Position numbers and translations under genes: made by a program | From: Legionella genomosp. 1 | GTDB taxonomy: Bacteria; Pseudomonadota; Gammaproteobacteria; Legionellales; Legionellaceae | Length of the DNA: 6,756 bases | Direction: 5' to 3' | NCBI GenBank assembly: GCA_945889365.1 | Contig: CAMDBQ010000080.1 | Coordinates: 1 to 6,756 of the forward strand | Part shown: positions 1 to 6,402 of the stretch, piece by piece | Numbering within the stretch: position 1 is the first letter of the stretch | How the letters are laid out: every line of letters begins with the position of its first letter | The notes under the pieces: generated by a model | What the model saw: only the letters and a program-made list of their open reading frames with translations | What the model was told of the DNA's origin: nothing | Database searches by the model: none

Positions 1-3000
1 CGCAAGGCAATAACCAGCATCCTAGGTTATTTTAATGAGCTGGACGAAGAAAAATCAAAGCTGAGTACGCTGGCAGGTGATTTGATTTCTTTCGATAAAG
101 CCTTATCGCTGTCCGAAAAGACAGGATTTTATAAATACTGTCTCAATGAATTAAAAACGGATGGGTTGCTGTCACGCGGGAAGCACCAGATTCCACCGGC
201 TTACCAGCAACAATTCCAATTGCTGGTACAAACCCTCACCCAGACTCAATCCATTGAAGCGTTTGAACAGTTCATGGAAATTACAAATGAGCGAGTATCA
301 AACGGCACCAGTCAAGGCGCTAATAGCATTTCAAAATGTGATTTCCTTTTAAAAAAGCTCTATCCAAGCCTTCTGAAAAAAGGGATCGCTCCTAAAGAAG
401 CGTTTCAATTTGCTGGCGATCTGGTTTGCAGTAGTCCTGTCGAACAGCTTCAGTGTCCTCAAGATTTAGATGAAGTAAAACTGAAACAACTCATGGGAGA
501 GCTGGATGAAAAAATTGGGGCACTCTATGAATCCAAGACAATTACAACGGAAGAGTTGGAAAAATTAAGACAAAATATCGATAAAATTAAAGCACTGATA
601 CCGAATGGTTCACCGTTGTTCAAAGATTGCCAAACAACCATAGGTGCTACGGATAGCGAGTTAAATAAAAAACAAGACACGTCAACCATTAACAAAATCA
701 AGCTTTTTTTCAGTTCCTTTGGCGCTGAATCTCCGGAAACACTATTGTGGAAAGCAGGACTCCAAAAGCTGAAAAACCGTTTTCCCCCTGATGTCCCAAA
801 GGCCTTCGACTTTCGAGAAGTAGCACAGCAACTTCATCAGAAAAAAAAGGAATTCATTGGAAAATATAGCAATCTTTCAGTGCGTGCAGATTATTTCCTC
901 ACCAAGGCTTTAAGGATTTACCCAGAGGATCCAGATAAAAATTATGAAACGTTCAGTAAATTAGTTAACCAACTTATCGCGTTAGACTCTCAAAATCTGG
1001 TCATGAGCCTTATGTATCATTATGCCAATGCGCAACCCGATCGAGGGGTTGAAGATCTGGCTGAATTGTTAAGCCTGAACGAATTTCAGGCATTAGACAG
1101 TGAAGATAAAAATAACATCATCAGTGCAATGGTCACTCAAATGAATAATGGTGTTGACTGCAAGAAAGAAACCATTGTTTCACTCATCAAATTTGTTCAC
1201 GCGAACAAAGAAAATGCCACAGTGTCACGCTACTTGCATAACTACTATCAACATGCTCCATACCCAAGCTTGCCAACGTTCATGGCTTGGACAGCCCCTC
1301 CTTGTGACGATGAAACTATCCAGGAAAAATATGGTTCCTTTGATAAATATCCTTGTGCATTGGGTGGGCATGACGGACGTGAAACGGAAAATGGATTTAA
1401 ACTGGGTTTCGCCCGGTCTCAATTAACATTGATGAGCCCTGAGGTCAACAGCATTTTTGATAAAGCCTATCTTAGTCAAATCGAAACAGGTGCCATAGAG
1501 GCAAAAAACTTATCAACAGAAGCCATTTTAAGCAAACTCCATACGTTTAAAGGTCAAAAGCTTAAAAACCACATTGAACTGGTCATGTATAGCATCGAAC
1601 TTTTACATCGATGCAAGGGCCAACCCCCTGAATTTATTGGACACTTGCAAAAACCAGGGCGTTCATTTGAATTAAATACCACACAAATTCTTGCCATTCT
1701 CGCCATGCTTGAAACGGGTCAAAAAGTCAACGCGGAAATAGGAACAGGGGAAGGAAAATCGCGTATTATGATGATCCTGAATGCTTGTCAGTTTCTTAAA
1801 GGCAAGACCACTGATTTTATTACGAGTAATCTAGCACTCGCAGAACGCGATTACCTTGAAGCGCTTCCATTATTCAATTCTCTGGGCGCTAACGTTAGTT
1901 TCATTACAGCAACCTCTAGAATTGAAGATTATCAAGTGGGTGGGATCAATGTTTCAGATCCAATTAACATGTGTCAATTTCGTAACAAAGCGCTTAGCAA
2001 GCAAAGATCGCAGGATGTTCTGGATTCAAAACCACAAAACAGATCGCTATTATTGGATGAAGGTGACGTGACCTTCTTTGATGTATCAAGCAATAAAGCC
2101 AATTATTCCACTAAAACAAGTCAGCTGAATATCGATATTTTGCCTTTGTATCCCATGTTGATGGATTTTTTTGCACAGGAAGGCACTGAAACATTGTATT
2201 GGGAAGACAAAATCAAATGTAATCAATGCTTGTTAGCGGCAATTAAAACTAAAAATCCAGGTCTATTCACGATTATCAAGCAAGTTCCAGTTTCTGAACT
2301 GGAAAAATGGCAAGATGCAGCTTATGGTGTACGCCATGATCTCAAATATAATGTCCATTATAGTATTGTTACCGACGCAACAGTGCCTACTGCTTTGGGG
2401 GAGCGAAAAGTTGCAGCAGCAATGTGTCGTATCGGGAATCGAATCAATGAGCAAGCTATTTTCCCTAATCATTGGCAACAATGTTTGCATGCCGAATTAA
2501 ATCGGCTTATTAAAAACCCTAAGCAAGAGCCGCAAACTGATGATGCCAAACTTAAAGAGGCACTTAAATCCTGTCAAAAATTAAAACGAAGTTTCCATCT
2601 TTCACCCGTCAGAGAAACATCCTATACGGCCTCATCTGACTCAATGCTACAGCATTATAAGGAAGGAAGTCTGCTTGCTGTCACGGGATCAGCAGGGATC
2701 GGGCTGGAAAAATATGAGGCAGAGACTAATTATGGAACCAAAAGTATTGTTGTTCCGAGACATCAAGGGCTACACCGAGTCGACAGGCCTATAAAAATTA
2801 ACGACGACGAAGATAAACAATTGGATGCTTTGGTTGAGCACATTTTGAAATCACGAGAGAAAAAACAACCTATTCTCTTGATGTGTAAAGATGATAATCA
2901 ATCACAGGAATTTTATGACAAATTAAATGATCGCCTGAAACAGCATAAAAAAAATGGCCTACCCAATCTTACTCGTATCGATGCTGCTAATTATCGTAAT

Positions 3001-4182
3001 GGACAGACTCCAACGGCAAAATTCCTCAAGGAACGTGGTGGCGAGCCTGGTCAAGTCATCGTCACAACAGAACTGCTTGGACGTGGTATTGAATATGAAC
3101 TTAAGGGCGCGGCGAAACAATCAGGACTGAAAGTGCTCTTGACCTCCCTGCCTAAAACATGGCGTGATTATCTTCAGGCTGTTGGGCGTAGTGGCCGGTA
3201 CGGACAAGTGGGTGAAACACAAATGGTGCTCAATCTCAGGCAATTAAAACAAGAGTTTGGCATCGACAGGTTTAACAGGAATTTCTATGCCAATCCCGAG
3301 GCATTCATCATGCGCTTGCAACTGTTTGCAACGTTCACCCAAACACTGCATCGCTTGTTCAATAAATCATTTGATGATCTCTTGACAAACTATACGCATC
3401 ATTACGATTATAGCATGACAAAAACACAAGGAAATACCGGGCAATGGGGCGAGTTTTTAAAACAATATCAACAAAGTAAAGGCATCGCTCAAACAGCAAT
3501 TTTGAATCAATTGGAACAAGTTAGCCCTAATATTGATCTAATTGAAAAAGCATTGGCCGAACATGAACAACGCATTGCAGCCCTGTGGCTGGACCGATTC
3601 AAAACAACACTTGAATTGAAAATACAAAAACCTGATTTGTTGGATCAATGGGTAACAACAATGAAGGGTCTGCAAGATGCCGATAAAACGATAATAGAAA
3701 CACGGCACGTAACAGTGATCGATGCCTATGATTCTGAGCATGCAGGTCGTACGGCCATCTTCAAGAGCCCCCCCAACTTAAGTCGGTGGCGTGATAATTT
3801 TCGAGCCTGGTCTCGTGGGGAAGGTTTATTATTTCCTAATTTTCATGCCTGGTGGATTGGCGAATTATCAACCAGAAACTATCTCAGTCAACTGCCTCTT
3901 TTTAATTTTATATTATCTCCTGTAGAAGAGGAGACTCGCGTGAAATCGCAAGTTAACGCCTCGCATGCAGCAATCTGGAAAATTCTCAATCAAAACAAAG
4001 GTGGTTCTACTGTGAAATCTCAAGAAAAAATTGCAGATAATCTTAGTAATGACCTGGATGATGGTGAAAAGCACAGCCCAGACTGGGGCAAGGGCCGTGA
4101 AATTTCAATCGAGGAGATAAAAGACCTGCCTAACGAGATAAACCAGCATGATGAAACAAAACATCCACCCGGGATGCTTTGA
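1..4182 (+). CDS. Giant protein with a SecA-like DEAD motor ATPase domain (5' end outside window)
   Basis: At least 1393 residues are visible. The frame is open from base 1 with no stop, so the TTG at 82 is not the likely start. Residues here count from base 1. Seen: a Q-motif-like segment (TTQILAIL, ending near 567), Walker A GTGEGKS (581-587, K586), SNLALAERD resembling SecA VNDYLAQRD, Walker B DEGD (686-689), VTGSAG (894-899), TTELLGRGIEY (1023-1032 region) and QAVGRSGRYG (1059-1068). The order and the flanking residues match SecA nucleotide-binding folds 1 and 2, known from SecA to couple ATP hydrolysis to polypeptide movement. About 205 residues lie between Walker B and VTGSAG, where SecA holds its preprotein-crosslinking domain; I do not recognise this segment. 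The N-terminal 550 residues are mostly helical and unrecognised, with a likely coiled coil near 158-200. The C-terminal 310 residues lack the SecA zinc tail and end in a polar, acidic tail. No signal peptide or membrane segment is visible. ATPase activity is well supported; the cellular role is unknown. A secreted effector is possible but unproven. Confidence 0.85.
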   Translation, partial: RKAITSILGYFNELDEEKSKLSTLAGDLISFDKALSLSEKTGFYKYCLNELKTDGLLSRGKHQIPPAYQQQFQLLVQTLTQTQSIEAFEQFMEITNERVSNGTSQGANSISKCDFLLKKLYPSLLKKGIAPKEAFQFAGDLVCSSPVEQLQCPQDLDEVKLKQLMGELDEKIGALYESKTITTEELEKLRQNIDKIKALIPNGSPLFKDCQTTIGATDSELNKKQDTSTINKIKLFFSSFGAESPETLLWKAGLQKLKNRFPPDVPKAFDFREVAQQLHQKKKEFIGKYSNLSVRADYFLTKALRIYPEDPDKNYETFSKLVNQLIALDSQNLVMSLMYHYANAQPDRGVEDLAELLSLNEFQALDSEDKNNIISAMVTQMNNGVDCKKETIVSLIKFVHANKENATVSRYLHNYYQHAPYPSLPTFMAWTAPPCDDETIQEKYGSFDKYPCALGGHDGRETENGFKLGFARSQLTLMSPEVNSIFDKAYLSQIETGAIEAKNLSTEAILSKLHTFKGQKLKNHIELVMYSIELLHRCKGQPPEFIGHLQKPGRSFELNTTQILAILAMLETGQKVNAEIGTGEGKSRIMMILNACQFLKGKTTDFITSNLALAERDYLEALPLFNSLGANVSFITATSRIEDYQVGGINVSDPINMCQFRNKALSKQRSQDVLDSKPQNRSLLLDEGDVTFFDVSSNKANYSTKTSQLNIDILPLYPMLMDFFAQEGTETLYWEDKIKCNQCLLAAIKTKNPGLFTIIKQVPVSELEKWQDAAYGVRHDLKYNVHYSIVTDATVPTALGERKVAAAMCRIGNRINEQAIFPNHWQQCLHAELNRLIKNPKQEPQTDDAKLKEALKSCQKLKRSFHLSPVRETSYTASSDSMLQHYKEGSLLAVTGSAGIGLEKYEAETNYGTKSIVVPRHQGLHRVDRPIKINDDEDKQLDALVEHILKSREKKQPILLMCKDDNQSQEFYDKLNDRLKQHKKNGLPNLTRIDAANYRNGQTPTAKFLKERGGEPGQVIVTTELLGRGIEYELKGAAKQSGLKVLLTSLPKTWRDYLQAVGRSGRYGQVGETQMVLNLRQLKQEFGIDRFNRNFYANPEAFIMRLQLFATFTQTLHRLFNKSFDDLLTNYTHHYDYSMTKTQGNTGQWGEFLKQYQQSKGIAQTAILNQLEQVSPNIDLIEKALAEHEQRIAALWLDRFKTTLELKIQKPDLLDQWVTTMKGLQDADKTIIETRHVTVIDAYDSEHAGRTAIFKSPPNLSRWRDNFRAWSRGEGLLFPNFHAWWIGELSTRNYLSQLPLFNFILSPVEEETRVKSQVNASHAAIWKILNQNKGGSTVKSQEKIADNLSNDLDDGEKHSPDWGKGREISIEEIKDLPNEINQHDETKHPPGML
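3927..3942 (+). promoter_or_regulatory. Possible internal ribosome binding site and in-frame GTG start
   Basis: AGAGGAGA (3927-3934) is a near-ideal Shine-Dalgarno. It lies six bases upstream of a GTG at 3940 that is in frame with the long gene. Initiation here would give an 80-residue protein identical to the C-terminal tail (begins VKSQVNAS, ends at 4179). A second, weaker pair follows: AAAGGTGG near 3997-4004 with an in-frame GTG at 4012, again encoding VKSQ. The A+T-rich stretch 3899-3916 just upstream contains TATTAT (3911-3916), a possible -10 element without a convincing -35. Chance is a fair alternative, because Glu-Glu-Glu codons easily produce GAGGAG. Confidence 0.3.
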
Positions 4183-4197
4183 TTTTAAGAGCATCAG

Positions 4198-4226
4198 AGG
4201 CAAATAATAACGATTATTATTTGCCT
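4198..4226. terminator. Perfect 13-bp hairpin between convergent genes
   Basis: The arms at 4198-4210 (AGGCAAATAATAA) and 4214-4226 pair perfectly around a three-base CGA loop. The hairpin starts 16 bases past the stop of the SecA-like gene and lies about 70 bases past the stop of the convergent transporter gene, so either transcript would form it. The stem is mostly A-T with a GGC/GCC base. Neither side carries a clear run of T, so it is not a textbook intrinsic terminator. It could terminate weakly in both directions, protect a 3' end from exonucleases, or be a protein-binding palindrome. Confidence 0.5.
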
Positions 4227-4297
4227 AACAGCAACCCAAGTGTAATCCCTCAGCGCTAACTGAGATCCGCTGTAAAACAACTAACACCCATGATGAA

Positions 4298-5797
4298 TTA
4301 GGCCAGCACCAAACCGCGCTTTTTAAATCCACGATGTAAGTAATGAGCAACAAATAACATGATGACACCAAATAAACAGGCAATAACGCCCATGTTTTGG
4401 TAATAGTGTTGGTAGATTGCCAGGCTTTGTATTGGCGATGTGATGTTGTCAGGAATGGCTACCCAATGGGCGATGCGGCCCGATAAGGTATTTGATAATG
4501 AACAGCCTAAATACCATGCGCCCATTGCAAAGCCCAATGCTTTGTTATCGCAGTAGAGACCTATCATACTTAAACCAATGGCACTGACCCACAATTCAGC
4601 TAACGTGATTAAAACATAGGTTACAGCAATGTAGTTGCCGTTGATAATACCATGGTCGCCAAACCGTGCAGCAACGGCAATAAGCAATAGCGAGAAACCC
4701 GCCAGTAACGTGCCGCAGGCAAATTGCCATGGAATGGAAAACTGTGGAAATCGTTGATAAAAACGTGGCAATTGTAAACCGATGGCGATGATTAATAGTG
4801 GGTTAAGCATTTGATATTGTGCCGGAGAAATCAGAAAACCAAACAGGTGTAAATTCGAGTTGTTTTTGGCAAACAATACCAATGTACTGTTCATTTGATT
4901 GTAAATCACGAAAAATACAATGGCTTCGATGATTAACAGGATGGCAATTGATTGTTTATAACGAGGCTCTCCAGATAATTTGAAGGTTTTGGCTAAAAAC
5001 CAGATGATGCCCAGCGCACACCCAACTGAAATGATAATCATGGCAAACATAATGTGTGAATAGGCAAAGAGTGTAAATAAATAGAGACCGACTAAGTATG
5101 CAACCAATCGGAACATAGCAGATAAAGACAAAGGAAACGCATCTTTTCCACACGCGACATTATCATATAAGGCATACCGATAAGCAAAATTGAGTGCCGC
5201 AATGGATTTACCAGCAAACACCAACGCCAACACAGACAATGGACCGTATCGACTATCCAATAATCCCGGTGCTATCAAGGCGGCTAACAATGCGCCTACA
5301 TTGATGGCCATGTAATAAAACGTCATGGCTGATTTAGCTTTAACCGCATCGTCAGAATAAATTCGTGAAACCATGCCGGATGCGGTACCCATTAACAGTG
5401 AACTGGATGCGGGAATAAGGGCGTAGGCTGCAAGAAACAAATAATCACCCTGTGTGGGAATAGTGTATCCACTTAGCATCACCAGCAAATAAGCCATTGC
5501 CAAAAGTACGCTGCCGAGCAATATACTGCGTCGTAATCCCAGAACGCTATCAGCCATGTAACCACCCAAAATAGGCATCAAATAACCCGTTGCTTGACTC
5601 ACCCCAAGGAATGCATATGCCTTGGCTTGGTCATAGCCCAATCCTTGCGCAATCAGTGGTCGGGTTAAAAAAAGAATGAGGATGATATTCAAAGCATAAG
5701 ATGAAAACTGGCTCCAAAAGGTAATCATCACGATGTTGGTGGTTTGTTTTTTTTGAAGATCAAATAATGGCAAGGCGTTTGTGATGGTTTTATACAT
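4298..5797 (-). CDS. Divergent POT/PTR2-family (MFS) transporter
   Basis: This 499-residue integral membrane protein belongs to the family that imports di- and tripeptides with protons across the inner membrane. Seen: about 14 hydrophobic segments, as in bacterial POTs (12 core helices plus two between helices 6 and 7, near 224-270). Family marks are GGYMADSVLGLRR (78-90), FYYMAINVGA (160-169, the PTR2 helix-5 signature), YNQMNSTLVLFA (299-310, helix 7), YQMLNPL (328-334, helix 8) and ELWVSAIGLS (401-410, helix 10, with E401). Odd: the helix-1 ExxERF motif reads TFWSQF (26-31), and the helix-4 lysine position (LFKPN type) reads LLMGT, with M136. These residues bind peptide or couple protons in characterised POTs, so ordinary peptide symport is doubtful. 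Start: the ATG at 5797 has ACGGAA six bases upstream (5804-5809) and gives normal length; M24 would fall inside helix 1. It is convergent with the SecA-like gene and has its own promoters, so it is probably monocistronic. Family call is confident; substrate is unknown. Confidence 0.9.
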   Translation of the reverse strand: MYKTITNALPLFDLQKKQTTNIVMITFWSQFSSYALNIILILFLTRPLIAQGLGYDQAKAYAFLGVSQATGYLMPILGGYMADSVLGLRRSILLGSVLLAMAYLLVMLSGYTIPTQGDYLFLAAYALIPASSSLLMGTASGMVSRIYSDDAVKAKSAMTFYYMAINVGALLAALIAPGLLDSRYGPLSVLALVFAGKSIAALNFAYRYALYDNVACGKDAFPLSLSAMFRLVAYLVGLYLFTLFAYSHIMFAMIIISVGCALGIIWFLAKTFKLSGEPRYKQSIAILLIIEAIVFFVIYNQMNSTLVLFAKNNSNLHLFGFLISPAQYQMLNPLLIIAIGLQLPRFYQRFPQFSIPWQFACGTLLAGFSLLLIAVAARFGDHGIINGNYIAVTYVLITLAELWVSAIGLSMIGLYCDNKALGFAMGAWYLGCSLSNTLSGRIAHWVAIPDNITSPIQSLAIYQHYYQNMGVIACLFGVIMLFVAHYLHRGFKKRGLVLA

Positions 5798-5835
5798 ATG
5801 TGGTTCCGTCTTGAATGGTTGGATATCCTGCTTGT

Positions 5836-5865
5836 ACTATACTTCGCTCAGTCATGGGTAATCAA
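5836..5865 (-). promoter_or_regulatory. Sigma70-like promoter P2 of the POT gene
   Basis: On the minus strand, TTGATT (5860-5865) is followed after 18 bases by TATAGT (5836-5841). Each hexamer differs from consensus at two positions or fewer. A transcript would start near 5829, giving a leader of about 30 bases before the ATG at 5797. It is the promoter closest to the transporter. This is a motif call only. Confidence 0.4.
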
Positions 5866-5879
5866 GCTTCTGTTTCACT

Positions 5880-5908
5880 ATTATATTTGATATATGGATC
5901 TCCAGCAA
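5880..5908 (-). promoter_or_regulatory. Sigma70-like promoter P1 of the POT gene
   Basis: On the minus strand, TTGCTG (5903-5908) is followed after exactly 17 bases by a perfect TATAAT (5880-5885). The spacer is A+T-rich. A transcript would start near 5873, giving a leader of about 75 bases. This is the best promoter match in the window and lies upstream of P2, so the transporter may have tandem promoters. No operator palindrome was recognised around either one. Confidence 0.5.
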
Positions 5909-6100
5909 AATATGCGGTTCGATACCACGGTTAAACGAAGGGTTATTACCTCATGAACACACGCTTCGTGGCTCACAATGCGCATCTCGAAAATTCAGGC
6001 CGCTGTGAAGTGGATGGGTGACGTTGCATAAGCTAAAGCGGCAACGGCTGCATGTAAAAAGACTCATTACTTAGGTGGGGCCGTTAAGATCACTGCCTAA
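5894..6100 (+). other. Gene-free stretch with a stop-interrupted reading frame, possible remnant
   Basis: The 299 bp between the POT start and the mntA stop hold no intact gene. Over 5894-6100 one plus-strand frame could be read from ATG 5894 to TAA 6098-6100, broken by TGA at 5954 and TAA at 6029. The middle piece from ATG 5978 reads MRISKIQAAVKWMGDVA, and after the TAA the frame continues AKAATAACKKTHYLGGAV. The second stop could come from a single CAA-to-TAA change. I recognise no family. The composition looks somewhat protein-like, but a run this short may well be chance. No clear terminator for mntA was found here. Confidence 0.18.
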
Positions 6101-6402
6101 TCGCGCGCGAATGAAACCCCTTCTTGACGAATTGCCTTATGCAGGGCCTCATTTGTTAATGCCTGTAAGTGCAGAATATCAAACGTATAAATAATCGGTA
6201 AATCATCCACGGCATTCCAGATTTGTGAAAATTCGCGGCTTGTCATATCTGGTGCATCAATTGCAATGTCGATATCTGAACCCTGCCGATAATCTCCACG
6301 CGCTCTGGAACCATATAAAATAATTTTTGTCACCCCGGGAAAGCCAAAGCAGGTATTTAATATTTGCGTCCAGATTGCCTCCTCTATCCCGTATTCATTC
6401 AT
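6097..6402 (-). CDS. mntA: MntA-type minimal nucleotidyltransferase antitoxin
   Basis: This 101-residue cytoplasmic protein is of the MNT/DNA polymerase-beta-like nucleotidyltransferase family. In characterised HepT-MntA pairs the enzyme transfers AMP from ATP to a tyrosine of the HEPN toxin and so neutralises it. Seen: the active-site motif GSRARGDYRQGSDID (31-45) fits GS-x10-DxD exactly, with metal ligands D43 and D45. A third acidic residue is probably D75 in TFDIL, on the next core strand. The length is typical for a minimal nucleotidyltransferase, with no extra substrate domain. Its ATG (6400-6402) overlaps the hepT stop codon as ATGA, which fixes the start and points to translational coupling behind the toxin. 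All catalytic residues are present, so it should be active. Partner and biochemistry are inferred from family knowledge. Confidence 0.9.
   Translation of the reverse strand: MNEYGIEEAIWTQILNTCFGFPGVTKIILYGSRARGDYRQGSDIDIAIDAPDMTSREFSQIWNAVDDLPIIYTFDILHLQALTNEALHKAIRQEGVSFARD

Noticed and set aside
82..84. TTG as start codon of the SecA-like gene
   Set aside because: The frame is open for all 27 codons upstream to base 1, with protein-like sequence, and no Shine-Dalgarno precedes the TTG. The gene starts outside the window.
2263..2490. Minus-strand reading frame inside the SecA-like gene, and similar short frames elsewhere
   Set aside because: They lie within strongly supported genes in other frames and show no recognisable family, so they are treated as shadows.
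4249..4264. Second inverted repeat CTCAG...CTGAG in the convergent gap
   Set aside because: Only five base pairs around a six-base loop with no T-run; expected by chance.
5747..5754. Eight-base homopolymer near the POT start (also A8 at 841 and 2945, C7 at 3768 in the SecA-like gene) as phase-variation tracts
   Set aside because: Tracts of seven or eight bases are common in A+T-rich coding DNA, and all genes are in frame here. Nothing indicates switching.
5935..5969. Inverted repeat ACGAAG...CTTCGT upstream of the POT promoters
   Set aside because: Six base pairs separated by a 23-base loop, with no support as an operator or hairpin.
6101..6110. Palindrome TCGCGCGCGA at the mntA 3' end
   Set aside because: It lies in codons for the C-terminal Ala-Arg-Asp, is short, and has no partner site. 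No basis for a binding-site call.
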